22,821 nt of DNA, from NCBI GenBank assembly GCA_050732935.1, contig JBOHRW010000220.1:1-22821 (forward strand), given 5' to 3'. The translations under genes and the position numbers were made by a program. Under the pieces are notes generated by a model, which had not been told where the DNA came from, did not search any database, and saw only the letters and a program-made list of their open reading frames with translations. Position 1 is the first letter of the stretch. Each line of letters begins with the position of its first letter. The DNA comes from DASRVA01 sp050732935. Lineage in GTDB: Bacteria; Gemmatimonadota; Gemmatimonadetes; JACCXV01; JAHWKZ01. Shown here piece after piece: positions 14,279 through 22,317 of the stretch.

Positions 14279-14746
14279 ATGAGCACGCATACCGTCACGC
14301 CCGATCAGATCACGCGGCGCTGGTACCTCGTGGACGCCGAGGGACAGACCCTCGGGAGGCTCGCGAGCCGGGTCGCGCAGATCCTGCGTGGCAAGCACAA
14401 GCCCATCTATACCCCGCACCTCGACACCGGCGACCACGTCCTGATCGTCAACGCCGAGAAGGTCGAGCTGACGGGCCGCAAGATGAGCCAGAAGAAGTAC
14501 TATCGGCACACCGGCTACCCAGGCGGGCTCAAGGAGACCCCGATCCGCCGCGTCCTGCGGGACCATCCCGAGCGCGTCATCGAGAAGGCGGTGTGGGGGA
14601 TGATGCCGAAGGGGAAGCTGGGCCGGAGCATGTACCGGAAGCTCAAGGTCTACGCGGGCCCGGATCATCCGCATCAGGCTCAGCTGCCGCAGCGGATCGA
14701 TCTCGACCGCTGGCCGCCACAGATCCAGGAGGATATGGATTCATGA
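14279..14746 (+). CDS. rplM: 50S ribosomal protein L13
   Basis: A protein of 155 aa from ATG 14279 with GGAGAG about 8 nt upstream; an upstream in-frame start at 14228 would add 17 unlikely residues. Conserved L13 stretches are RRWYLVDAEGQTLGRLAS, ILRGKHKPIYTPHLDTGDHVLIVNAEKVELTG, KKYYRHTGYPGGLK and AVWGMMPKGKLGR, ending in KVYAGPDHPHQAQ. L13 is an early assembly protein of the large subunit. The C-terminus is slightly longer than usual (QRIDLDRWPPQIQEDMDS). Its stop overlaps the rpsI start (ATGA), the usual L13-S9 pair. Confidence 0.98.
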   Translation: MSTHTVTPDQITRRWYLVDAEGQTLGRLASRVAQILRGKHKPIYTPHLDTGDHVLIVNAEKVELTGRKMSQKKYYRHTGYPGGLKETPIRRVLRDHPERVIEKAVWGMMPKGKLGRSMYRKLKVYAGPDHPHQAQLPQRIDLDRWPPQIQEDMDS

Positions 14747-15132
14747 GCAAGCAGATGGTCGGCATCGGACGGCGCAAGACCTCGGTCGCGCGCGTTTACC
14801 TGCGGCCGGGCAAAGGACAGTGGACGATCAACGGTCGCACGCTGGTCGAGTACTTCCCCCGATCGCTTCACCTCACACAGTGTCAGAAGCCGTTCGAGAT
14901 CAGCAAGGCCGGCGGCCAGTACGACGTGGTTGTGAACGTAAATGGCGGCGGTCTCACCGGACAGGCGGGCGCGATCCAGCTCGGGCTGTCGCGCGCGCTG
15001 GTCCTGGCCGACGAGAGCCTTCGGACTCCTCTCAAGGCGGCCGGGCTGCTGACCCGCGACCCGCGGATGGTGGAGCGTAAGAAGTACGGCCGTCCGAAGG
15101 CCCGCAAGCGCTTCCAGTTCTCCAAGCGGTAA
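14743..15132 (+). CDS. rpsI: 30S ribosomal protein S9
   Basis: A protein of 129 aa from ATG 14743, preceded by GGAGG inside the end of rplM. The S9 pattern is plain: GIGRRKTSVARVYLRPGKG, then FEISKAGGQYDVVVNVNGGGLTGQAGAIQLGLSRAL, then GLLTRDPRMVERKKYGRPKARKRFQFSKR. The invariant C-terminal Ser-Lys-Arg, which reaches the P-site tRNA, is intact. Translationally coupled to rplM; a 152-nt gap with possible RNA structure separates it from rpsB. Confidence 0.98.
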   Translation: MSKQMVGIGRRKTSVARVYLRPGKGQWTINGRTLVEYFPRSLHLTQCQKPFEISKAGGQYDVVVNVNGGGLTGQAGAIQLGLSRALVLADESLRTPLKAAGLLTRDPRMVERKKYGRPKARKRFQFSKR

Positions 15133-15171
15133 CCCCGCGACGAGCTCGAGGCCGACCGGTTGCCGGGACGG

Positions 15172-15222
15172 CCGAATCCACACACCGGCGGAGGGTTCCG
15201 CGGGTGTCCGGTCCGCATTCGG
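15172..15222 (+). other. Nested inverted repeats upstream of rpsB, possible S2 leader RNA
   Basis: An inner hairpin at 15182-15207 pairs ACACC with GGTGT and, past one G-G mismatch, GCGGA with TCCGC over a GGGT loop. An outer stem pairs CCGAAT (15172-15177) with ATTCGG (15217-15222). There is no T-run, so it is not an intrinsic terminator. Autoregulatory rpsB leaders are known in several phyla; similarity to them is not established here. Confidence 0.4.
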
Positions 15223-15284
15223 CGGCCGGATCTCGGACCCCGTCGAAGCCGGTGGAGGCTGAACCCTCAGAGGAGGTCCGACCC

Positions 15285-16130
15285 ATGGCGGTCAGCGAAC
15301 AGCTCCGCGTCCTGCTCGAGGCCGGGGTCCACTTCGGCCACCAGACCCGCCGCTGGAACCCCAAGATGCGGCGGTTCATCTTCGCCGAGCGCAACGGCAT
15401 CTATCTCATCGATCTGAACAAGACCCTGCGCCAGCTCGACCGCGCCAAAGAGGTGGTGTCCGACATCGTCGGGCAGGGCAAGCGGGTCCTGTTCGTCTGC
15501 ACCAAGCGCCACCTCACGCACATCGTCCGGGAGGAGGCCGAGCGCTGCGGACAGTTCTACGTCACCAACAGGTGGTTGGGTGGCACGCTCACGAACTTCC
15601 GGACGATCAAGAAGAACCTGAAGCGGCTCAAGGAGATCGAGCGCATGCGCACCGATGGCACGTTCGATCTGCTGCCCAAGAAGGAGGTCATCGAGATCGA
15701 GCGCGAGTACGACAAGCTGTACCGCAACCTGTCCGGGATCGCCGACATGGAGGAGCTGCCTGGCGCCGTGTTCGTGGTCGATGCCCGGAAGGAGCGGATC
15801 GCGGTCAACGAAGCCAACAAGCTCGGCATCCCGTTGCTCGCCATCGTCGACACCAACGCCGATCCGGACCTGATCACGGTCCCCATCGCGGGCAACGACG
15901 ACGCGATCAAGTCGGTCCGGCTGATCACCGGGCAGATCGCCGATGCGATCATAGAAGCGCAAGCGCGCCTGGTGAAGGAAAAGGCCGCCGCGGAGGAGGG
16001 CGAGCCTTCCGGAGTGGCTGCCGCCGTTCCGGAGCAGCCGCGTCGGCCGCGTCGACGCGTGCGGGCCCGCCTGCCGGTCGAGGACTCGGAGGAGGGCGCC
16101 GAGGGAGAGGACAAGGGAGGGGAGGAATAG
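15285..16130 (+). CDS. rpsB: 30S ribosomal protein S2
   Basis: A protein of 281 aa from ATG 15285 with an excellent AGGAGGT site at 15271-15277. Conserved S2 stretches: LLEAGVHFGHQTRRWNPKMRRFIFAERNGIYLIDL, FVCTKRHL, FYVTNRWLGGTLTNFRTI, LPGAVFVVDARKERIAVNEANKLGIPLLAIVDTNADPD and the GNDDAIKSVRLIT end of the core. After about residue 230 there is a non-conserved tail of some 50 residues, first Ala/Glu-rich, then Pro/Arg-rich (RRPRRRVRARLP), then acidic (EDSEEGAEGEDKGGEE). Such tails occur in several phyla. tsf begins one base after the stop. Confidence 0.98.
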   Translation: MAVSEQLRVLLEAGVHFGHQTRRWNPKMRRFIFAERNGIYLIDLNKTLRQLDRAKEVVSDIVGQGKRVLFVCTKRHLTHIVREEAERCGQFYVTNRWLGGTLTNFRTIKKNLKRLKEIERMRTDGTFDLLPKKEVIEIEREYDKLYRNLSGIADMEELPGAVFVVDARKERIAVNEANKLGIPLLAIVDTNADPDLITVPIAGNDDAIKSVRLITGQIADAIIEAQARLVKEKAAAEEGEPSGVAAAVPEQPRRPRRRVRARLPVEDSEEGAEGEDKGGEE

Positions 16131-16131
16131 C

Positions 16132-16731
16132 ATGGGCTCCATAACCGCATCCCAGGTGCAGGAGCTCCGGCAACAGACCGGGGTCGGCATGATGGAGTGC
16201 AAGCGCGCCCTCGAAGAGGCCGACGGCGACATCGATCGCGCGGTGGAGCTGCTGCGGCTTCGCGGGCAGGCCAAGGCCGCCCGGAGGGCCAGCCGGGTGG
16301 CCAACGAGGGGCGCGTGGAGGCCTATATCCACCTGGGTGGAAAGATCGGCGTCCTGATCGAGATCGACTGCGAGACCGACTTCGTCGCCAAGACGGATGA
16401 TTTCCGAGAGCTCGCCCGGACGTTGGCGATGCAGGTCGCCGCGACCAGCCCCCTCGCCGTGCGGCGCGAGGAGCTGGATCCGGAAGTGGTCGAGAGCGAG
16501 ACCGCGATTTACCGTCAGCAGGCCGAAGAGTCGGGCAAGCCCGCGGAGATCGTCGAGAAGATCGCCCAGGGCCGGCTCGACAAGTGGTACCAGGAGGTCT
16601 GCCTGCTCGAGCAGGCGTTTGTCAAGGACCCCGACCGGAAGGTTTCGGATGTCGTCACGGAAGCGGTCCAGCGGCTCGGAGAGAACATCGTCGTCCGGCG
16701 TTTCGTCCGCTTCGAAGTCGGCGGCGAGTAG
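16132..16731 (+). CDS. tsf: Elongation factor Ts, short form
   Basis: A protein of 199 aa from ATG 16132. The UBA-like N-terminus carries ITASQVQELRQQTGVGMMECKRALEEADGD, and the core carries HLGGKIGVLIEIDCETDFVAKTDDF, the TDFV segment that contacts EF-Tu. The C-terminal part (KWYQEVCLLEQAFVKDPDRKVSDVV) is the short version, like Thermus EF-Ts, lacking one copy of the duplicated core domain of the E. coli type. It recycles EF-Tu-GDP to EF-Tu-GTP. Its last 83 nt may be overprinted by the start of pyrH. Confidence 0.97.
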   Translation: MGSITASQVQELRQQTGVGMMECKRALEEADGDIDRAVELLRLRGQAKAARRASRVANEGRVEAYIHLGGKIGVLIEIDCETDFVAKTDDFRELARTLAMQVAATSPLAVRREELDPEVVESETAIYRQQAEESGKPAEIVEKIAQGRLDKWYQEVCLLEQAFVKDPDRKVSDVVTEAVQRLGENIVVRRFVRFEVGGE

Positions 16732-17473
16732 CACGCGCGCCGACGGCACGCCGAAGTCGAAGGATCTCAGGTATCGACGGATCCTGCTGAAGCTCTCGGG
16801 GGAGGCGCTGGCGGGGGACCGGGGATTCGGGATCGATCCACCGACCGTCGATCGTCTGACCGGGGAGATCGTAGGCATCCACGGCACCGGCGTCGAGCTC
16901 GCGCTGGTCGTTGGTGGTGGCAACATCGTGCGAGGGACGGTGGCCAGCGAGCACGGGATGGACCGCGTGTCCGCCGACTACATGGGCATGCTGTCGACCG
17001 TGATCAACGCGCTCGCTCTTCAGGATCTCCTCGAACGGAAGGGCGTCGTCACGCGACTCCTGAGCGCCATCCGGATGGACGAGGTCGCCGAGCCGTTCAT
17101 CCGCCGACGGGCCATCCGGCATCTCGAGAAGGGCCGGATCGTCCTCTTCGCCGGCGGAACCGGGAACCCCTATTTCAGCACCGACACGGCGGCCGTCCTC
17201 CGTGCCACCGAGATCGGGGCCGACGTGATCCTCAAGGCCACCAAGGTCGATGGCATCTTCTCGGCCGACCCGCGGATCCACCCCGACGCCCGGTTCATCG
17301 ACCGGATCTCCTATCAGGAGGTCCTGGAGCGGGATTTGCGGGTCATGGACGCCACAGCGATCGCCATGAGCCGGGAGAACGAGCTTCCGATCGTCATCTT
17401 CAACATCGGCGCGGAGGGCGCGGTCCGCAGCATCCTCGCCGGCGAATCGGTGGGCTCCATGGTGACGGGTTGA
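16649..17473 (+). CDS. pyrH: Uridylate kinase (UMP kinase)
   Basis: The conserved protein starts at YRRILLKLSGEALAG (from about 16772), but no ATG, GTG or TTG lies just before it. The nearest standard start in frame is ATG 16649, six bases after GGAAGG, which gives 274 aa. It adds about 40 Ser/Arg/Lys-rich residues read out of frame over the end of tsf. Family motifs: KLSGEA, VVGGGNIVRG, DYMGMLSTVINALALQD, FAGGTGNPYFSTDTAA, KATKVDGIFSADP and MDATAIAMSRENELPI. The enzyme is a hexameric amino-acid-kinase-fold UMP kinase giving UDP for RNA, DNA and sugar nucleotides. The core is complete; only the true start is uncertain (a rare non-standard codon nearer 16740-16770 is the alternative). Confidence 0.93.
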   Translation: MSSRKRSSGSERTSSSGVSSASKSAASSTRADGTPKSKDLRYRRILLKLSGEALAGDRGFGIDPPTVDRLTGEIVGIHGTGVELALVVGGGNIVRGTVASEHGMDRVSADYMGMLSTVINALALQDLLERKGVVTRLLSAIRMDEVAEPFIRRRAIRHLEKGRIVLFAGGTGNPYFSTDTAAVLRATEIGADVILKATKVDGIFSADPRIHPDARFIDRISYQEVLERDLRVMDATAIAMSRENELPIVIFNIGAEGAVRSILAGESVGSMVTG

Positions 17474-17496
17474 TGGAGAATCCTGGCGGACAGACT

Positions 17497-17513
17497 GGTC
17501 GTTTGCAACGACC
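17497..17513 (+). other. Perfect 7-bp hairpin between pyrH and frr
   Basis: GGTCGTT and AACGACC flank a TGC loop in the 66-nt gap between the pyrH stop and the frr start. No T-run follows, so it is not an ordinary terminator. It could mark mRNA processing or adjust the relative expression of the two genes. Confidence 0.35.
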
Positions 17514-17539
17514 CGTATCGAAGGGGGGAGGCCAGCGGG

Positions 17540-18097
17540 ATGGAATCCAATGAGCTGAAAGAGGTCAGCGCGCACATGGACAAATCGGTGGAGGCGATCC
17601 GCCACGAGCTGGGGACCGTCCGCACGGGGAAAGCCTCGCCGAGCCTGCTCGACCTCGTGAAGGTCGAGGCGTACGGGCAGCAAATGCCGCTCAACCAGAT
17701 GGCGACGATCTCGGCTCCCGAGCCCCGGCTACTGGTCGTATCGCCCTACGATCCCAGTCAGGTCGCGACCATCGAGAAGGCGCTCCTGGCCAGCGACTTG
17801 GGCCTGACCCCCTCGAACGACGGCAAGTTGATCCGGCTGCCGGTCCCCCCGCTCACCGAGGAGCGGCGGAAGGAGCTGGTCCGGGTCACGCACAAGATCG
17901 CGGAGGAGGGGCGGATCGCGATCCGCAACATCCGGCACGAGGCCAACAAGAAGATCCACGCCGCCCAGAAGTCCGGCGAGATCAGCGAGGACGAGATGCA
18001 CCGCCAGCTCAAGGAGGTGCAGGACCTGACCGACCGGCACATCAAGACCATCGACGAGATGCTGGAGAGGAAGGAACAGGAAGTCATGGAGGTCTAG
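17540..18097 (+). CDS. frr: Ribosome recycling factor
   Basis: A protein of 185 aa, the standard length, from ATG 17540 with a purine-rich GGGGGGAGG upstream. Conserved segments: LGTVRTGKASPSLLD, VEAYGQQMPLNQMATISAPEPRLLVVSPYD, IEKALLASDLGLTPSNDGKLIRLPVPPLTEERRKELV, and the helical end RIAIRNIRHEANKKI with DRHIKTIDEMLERKEQEVMEV. With EF-G it splits post-termination ribosomes. It occupies its conserved place after pyrH. Confidence 0.98.
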   Translation: MESNELKEVSAHMDKSVEAIRHELGTVRTGKASPSLLDLVKVEAYGQQMPLNQMATISAPEPRLLVVSPYDPSQVATIEKALLASDLGLTPSNDGKLIRLPVPPLTEERRKELVRVTHKIAEEGRIAIRNIRHEANKKIHAAQKSGEISEDEMHRQLKEVQDLTDRHIKTIDEMLERKEQEVMEV

Positions 18098-18125
18098 GGC
18101 GGCGGCTGAGCATGAACCCGAACCG

Positions 18126-18863
18126 ATGACGGATCGTACGAGCGAGATCGTGGCGCAGGGCAAGATCCCGCGTCATGTGGCGGTGATCATGGATGGCAAC
18201 GGCCGCTGGGCCGAGCGGCGCGGGAAGCCACGCATCTTCGGCCACCAGGCGGGCATGAAGGCCGTCCGCGAGGCGATCGAGGTGACCGCCGACCTGGGCA
18301 TCCCCTATCTCACGCTCTATGCGTTCTCCCAGGAGAACTGGAAGCGGCCGGCGACGGAGATCGAGGCCCTCATGGGCCTGCTCCAGCGCTATATCCGATC
18401 GGAGCGCGAAAACCTGATCGAAAAACAGGTGCGCGTCCTTGCGATCGGCGAGCTGGAGCGCATCGCGCGAGGTCCCAGGGAGGAGCTCGAGCGCCTGATC
18501 GCCGAGACCGCGGCCAACGAGAAGCTGACGGTGACTCTCGCCCTCTCGTACGGAGGCCGGAGCGAGATCCTGGAGGCCGTGCGGCGGATCGCGGAGCGGG
18601 TCAAGGCCGGTCGCCTCGCCCCGGAGGAAATCGACGAGGGTGTGTTCGCGGGGTCTCTCTACACGAGCGGGCTTCCCGATCCCGACCTTCTGATCCGAAC
18701 CAGCGGCGAGCTCAGGATCTCCAACTTCCTTCTCTGGCAGATCGCCTACACCGAGCTGTATGTGACCGACGTGTTGTGGCCGGACTTCGACCGCCAGGCC
18801 TTCCTCGACGCCGTCTCCGCCTACCAGGGTCGGGAGCGCCGGTTCGGGCGAGTGCTGGTTTGA
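18126..18863 (+). CDS. uppS: Undecaprenyl diphosphate synthase (cis-prenyltransferase)
   Basis: A protein of 245 aa from ATG 18126. Motifs in order: HVAVIMDGNGRWAERRG with the catalytic Asp23, GHQAGMKAVRE, LTLYAFSQENWKRP, LALSYGGRSEI and DLLIRTSGELRISNFLLWQIAYTELYVTDVLWPDF. It condenses isopentenyl diphosphate onto farnesyl diphosphate to make undecaprenyl diphosphate, the lipid carrier for peptidoglycan and for glycans such as those of the 9-13 kb cluster. The stop overlaps the TTG start of cdsA by 4 nt. Confidence 0.97.
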   Translation: MTDRTSEIVAQGKIPRHVAVIMDGNGRWAERRGKPRIFGHQAGMKAVREAIEVTADLGIPYLTLYAFSQENWKRPATEIEALMGLLQRYIRSERENLIEKQVRVLAIGELERIARGPREELERLIAETAANEKLTVTLALSYGGRSEILEAVRRIAERVKAGRLAPEEIDEGVFAGSLYTSGLPDPDLLIRTSGELRISNFLLWQIAYTELYVTDVLWPDFDRQAFLDAVSAYQGRERRFGRVLV

Positions 18864-19711
18864 CGGCCGATCGGGGGCTCGGCCGGCGCCTGGCGACGGC
18901 CGCTGTCCTTCTGCCGCTCTTCGTCGCCACGATCGTCGTCGGTCGGCTCTTGTTCCTTGGTGCGGTGATCGTCCTCACCGCCGTCGGCATCGTCGAGTTC
19001 TACGGCTTGGCGCGCGACAAGCCCTATCGACCGCGACCCGTCTCGGGTGTCGCGCTGGGCGCGATGATCCCCGTGCTCCTGTACTGGATGCCGGGGGATC
19101 CGCTCGCCATGGCGACGCTGATGACGGTGGGGGTGGCTGGAATCGCGACGGCGCAGATGCTCGACACGGGCGGGGAAGAGACGATCGCCAGCGTCGCCTT
19201 CACGTTGCTGGGCTCGCTCTATGTGGGGTTTCTCTTCGGCCACATGGTGCTCGTCCGCGAGATGGCGCGCGAGATGCCCCGGGAACCGTACTGGGCGGGG
19301 GCGGCCCTCCTGGGCATTCCGCTCGTGCTCACGTGGGTGAACGACACCGTGGCCTACTTCGCCGGTCGTCGCTGGGGACGCCGGCGTCTCCTGGAGCGGG
19401 TCAGTCCGGGGAAATCATGGATGGGAGCCGTCGTCGCCTTCGCGGCCACGCTGACCGTGGCGGTTCTCGCTCTCCCCTGGCTGGACCGGGGACTCGGATT
19501 CTTCGAACCCGCCGATGCGCTCGCCCTCGGTGCGCTCGTGGGACTCGTCGCGCCGCTCGGCGACCTCGTGGAATCGGCCTTCAAGCGGGATGCCGGTGTG
19601 AAGGATTCGTCGCAGCTCGTGCCCGGGCACGGGGGCGTCCTCGACCGCTTCGACAGCGCGCTCTTCACCGTGCCGGTCTTCTATCACTATCTGCGGGGAT
19701 GGGTCTTGTGA
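18860..19711 (+). CDS. cdsA: Phosphatidate cytidylyltransferase (CDP-diacylglycerol synthase)
   Basis: I start it at TTG 18860 (MTADRGLGRRLATAAVLLP), which overlaps the uppS stop as TTGA, giving 283 aa. The only upstream frame is a shadow inside uppS. About seven to eight hydrophobic membrane segments follow. The family signature is intact at residues 239-265: SAFKR, four residues, KD, then PGHGGVLDRFD. It makes CDP-diacylglycerol from phosphatidate and CTP in the inner membrane, the branch point for all phospholipids. It is part of the conserved uppS-cdsA-dxr-rseP run. Confidence 0.95.
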   Translation: MTADRGLGRRLATAAVLLPLFVATIVVGRLLFLGAVIVLTAVGIVEFYGLARDKPYRPRPVSGVALGAMIPVLLYWMPGDPLAMATLMTVGVAGIATAQMLDTGGEETIASVAFTLLGSLYVGFLFGHMVLVREMAREMPREPYWAGAALLGIPLVLTWVNDTVAYFAGRRWGRRRLLERVSPGKSWMGAVVAFAATLTVAVLALPWLDRGLGFFEPADALALGALVGLVAPLGDLVESAFKRDAGVKDSSQLVPGHGGVLDRFDSALFTVPVFYHYLRGWVL

Positions 19712-20886
19712 GTGGCGCGGAACTCGTGCTGCTCGGGGCCACCGGGTCGATCGGCGAGAGCGCCCTCGATGTCGTGGCCGATCTGGGAGAGCGCTTCCGG
19801 GTGGTGGGCCTGTCGTGCCACCGCCGCTGGCGCGAGCTCGTCCGGATCGCGGAGCGGACCGCGGCGGAGGCCGTGGCGATCGCCGACGTGGAAGCGTGGC
19901 GGGAGGCTCGGGAGGAGGGGGCCTTCCAGGGGCTGGAGTGCCTGCCGGGCCCGGAGGGCGTGACCGAGCTCGCCCGTCGGGACGGGGTGGCCATCGTCCT
20001 CAACGGGATCGTTGGCGCGGCCGGGCTCCCGGCGACCCTGGCGGCCCTCGAGGCCGGCAAGCGCGTCGCTCTCGCGAACAAGGAGTCGCTCGTCGTGGGC
20101 GGCGAGCTGGTTCTGCGGGCGGCCGGCGGCGGAGACCTGCTGCGGCCCGTCGACAGCGAGCACAACGCGATCTGGCAGCTACTGCAGAACCGCCCCCGGG
20201 AGGACCTCCGGCGCATCGTGCTGACCGCCAGCGGCGGTCCCTTCCGCGAAGTGCCCCGGACCCGGCTGGATCGCGTGACCCCCGAGGAGGCGTTGTCCCA
20301 TCCAACCTGGTCGATGGGGCCCAAGATCACCGTGGACTCCGCCACCCTGGCGAACAAGGGCCTCGAGATCATCGAGGCGCACCACCTGTTTGGCTTGGAC
20401 TACGACCGGATCGACGTAGTCATCCATCCCCAGTCGGTGGTCCACGGGCTCGTCGAATGCGTTGACGGCACGCTGTTTGCGGAACTGGGGGAGCCCGATA
20501 TGCGGGCTCCGATCCGCGCGGCGCTGATGTGGCCCGACCGCATGCACGTCGGCGAGCGCGTCGATCTCACGCGCCTGAGCGGGCTGACCTTCGAGGCTCC
20601 CGATGCGGAGCGGTTCCCGGCGCTCGGGATCGCCCGCGCCGCCGGGGAGGCGGGCGGCACCGCCCCGGCCGTGTTCAACGCCGTCAACGAGGTCGCCGTG
20701 TCCGCGTTTCTTGCCGGCCGTATCCGTTTTCCCCAGATTCCATCGCTCTGCGAGAGCGTCCTCTCGGAGCACGACGTGCAACCGGCCGATTCGGTCGAGA
20801 CGCTCTTCCTAGCGGATCGCTGGGCGCGCGCGCGCGCCGGAGCACACGCCGGGGTCGAGTGGACCACGATCGGCACGACGGGGTAG
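19708..20886 (+). CDS. dxr: 1-deoxy-D-xylulose-5-phosphate reductoisomerase
   Basis: A protein of 392 aa from GTG 19708, overlapping the cdsA stop as GTGA; an ATG at 19699 would add three residues. The NADPH-binding loop GATGSIGES is at residues 10-18. NGIVGAAGLPATLAALEAGKRVALANKESLV, DSEHNAIWQ (metal-binding Asp and Glu region), SGGPFR, HPTWSMGPKITVDSATLANK and HPQSVVHGLVE make the active site complete. It converts DXP to MEP, the committed step of the MEP isoprenoid pathway, which supplies the precursors used by UppS two genes upstream. Confidence 0.97.
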   Translation: MSGAELVLLGATGSIGESALDVVADLGERFRVVGLSCHRRWRELVRIAERTAAEAVAIADVEAWREAREEGAFQGLECLPGPEGVTELARRDGVAIVLNGIVGAAGLPATLAALEAGKRVALANKESLVVGGELVLRAAGGGDLLRPVDSEHNAIWQLLQNRPREDLRRIVLTASGGPFREVPRTRLDRVTPEEALSHPTWSMGPKITVDSATLANKGLEIIEAHHLFGLDYDRIDVVIHPQSVVHGLVECVDGTLFAELGEPDMRAPIRAALMWPDRMHVGERVDLTRLSGLTFEAPDAERFPALGIARAAGEAGGTAPAVFNAVNEVAVSAFLAGRIRFPQIPSLCESVLSEHDVQPADSVETLFLADRWARARAGAHAGVEWTTIGTTG

Positions 20887-20895
20887 CCAGGGCCA

Positions 20896-22263
20896 ATGCA
20901 AACCATCCTTCTCACCATCCTCGTTCTCGGCCTCCTCGTCTTCGTCCACGAGCTCGGTCACTTCATGACCGCCAAGTGGGCCGGGATCCTCGTGCCGCGC
21001 TTCTCGATCGGTCTGGGCCCCCGTGTCGTCGGCTTCCAGCGGGGGGAGACGGACTACTGCCTGTCGGCGGTCCCCTTCGGCGGATACGTGAAGCTCGCCG
21101 GCATGGAAGGCGAGGAGGCCTTCGAGAGCCTGGAGGGGGGTGCCGCGGACGGATTCGACGAGGCGGACGTGCCCGTCAACCGCCGCTTCGACCGGAAACC
21201 GATGCGCTGGCGCCTGCTCGTGATCAGTGCGGGCGTCCTCATGAACTTCATGCTCGGCTGGGCCCTGTATGTCTTCCTGGCCGCCGGCGAGGGGATCTCG
21301 ACAACCCGCGGAACACTGGTAGCGGGGGTGGATTCGACAGCCCTTGCCGACTTCCCCGCCCTCGAGCCGATTGCCGAGGGGGGCGCCGAGATCGCCACCG
21401 TCGATGGTCGTCCGGTCACCAACTGGTACGAGATCGATCGCGCCATCCAGGAGGCGGAAGGGAGCGCCGTGGAGATCGGCCTGGCCTCGGAACGCGCGAT
21501 CTCGGTGCCGATGGCCGGGGAAGACCGGGCCGCGCTCGCCGCCGCGCTGCTGCCTCTGACGGAGCCCCTCATCGTGGAGGTCGAGTCGGGGAGCCCGGCC
21601 GCGCGGGCCGGCATCCAGCCGGGGGACCGGATCGTCTCGATCGACGGCGAGGACGTGCGCTCCTTCGCCGAGGTCGTGGAGATGGTCCGCGATCGGCCCG
21701 GTCAGCGGATCTCGGTTCAGGTCGAGCGACCGGGAGCCGAGGAGCCGGAGCGGCTCTCGCTCACCGTGCACACCGGCTCCGAGCAGACCCCGCGCCCGAG
21801 CGACGGCAAGTTCGTCGAGACCGGGTGGCTCGGTGTGACCGCCGATACCGAGACTATCGAGCTCGGCCCGATCGAGGCTCTGTCCACTGGCACCCGCACC
21901 GCACTCCAGGCGAGCACGCTCATCATCGGCGGCATCTACGAGCTGGTGACGGGCGGCGTCAGCGTACGATCCCTCGGCGGGCCCGTGGCGATCGGGCAGC
22001 TCACCGGCCGCTTCGCACGGCGCGGCTGGCAGAGCCTGGTCGGCTGGATCGCCCTGTTCTCGATCAACCTGGCGATCCTGAACCTGCTGCCGATCCCGGT
22101 CCTGGACGGCGGACACCTCCTCTTTCTGGGGATCGAGGCGCTGCGCGGACGGCCCCTGTCGGCGCATCAGAAGGTGCGGCTGTCGCAGGTGGGGCTGGCG
22201 TTCATCGTGCTGCTGATGGTGCTGGCGCTGACGTCCGACGTACTCCGCCTGATCGGCTTGTAA
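20896..22263 (+). CDS. rseP: RIP metalloprotease RseP (site-2 protease)
   Basis: A protein of 455 aa from ATG 20896, 9 nt after dxr. The first membrane helix contains the zinc motif HELGH at residues 18-22, and the third zinc ligand lies in PVLDGGH (Asp404) in a C-terminal helix. Between them are the conserved FGGYVKLAGM loop, a membrane segment (LLVISAGVLMNFMLGWALYVFL) and a periplasmic part. At least one clear PDZ domain (SPAARAGIQPGDRIVSIDGEDVRSF) is present; a first, more divergent one probably lies around residues 145-215. It cleaves membrane-embedded anti-sigma factors or signal-peptide remnants. No rseA/rpoE pair is in the window, so the substrate is unknown. Confidence 0.96.
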   Translation: MQTILLTILVLGLLVFVHELGHFMTAKWAGILVPRFSIGLGPRVVGFQRGETDYCLSAVPFGGYVKLAGMEGEEAFESLEGGAADGFDEADVPVNRRFDRKPMRWRLLVISAGVLMNFMLGWALYVFLAAGEGISTTRGTLVAGVDSTALADFPALEPIAEGGAEIATVDGRPVTNWYEIDRAIQEAEGSAVEIGLASERAISVPMAGEDRAALAAALLPLTEPLIVEVESGSPAARAGIQPGDRIVSIDGEDVRSFAEVVEMVRDRPGQRISVQVERPGAEEPERLSLTVHTGSEQTPRPSDGKFVETGWLGVTADTETIELGPIEALSTGTRTALQASTLIIGGIYELVTGGVSVRSLGGPVAIGQLTGRFARRGWQSLVGWIALFSINLAILNLLPIPVLDGGHLLFLGIEALRGRPLSAHQKVRLSQVGLAFIVLLMVLALTSDVLRLIGL

Positions 22264-22301
22264 CCGGCGCGACAAACTCACTGACCCGATTGCTGAGCGC
22301 C

Positions 22302-22310
22302 TGCTAGCTT
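22302..22310 (+). promoter_or_regulatory. Putative extended -10 element, possibly driving a leaderless mRNA
   Basis: TGCTAGCTT matches TGnTAnnnT and differs by one base from the box before mtnA. Transcription starting about 7 nt downstream would begin at or next to the GTG at 22318, which would make the mRNA leaderless. No convincing -35 hexamer is seen. Confidence 0.4.
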
Positions 22311-22317
22311 GGCGGGT

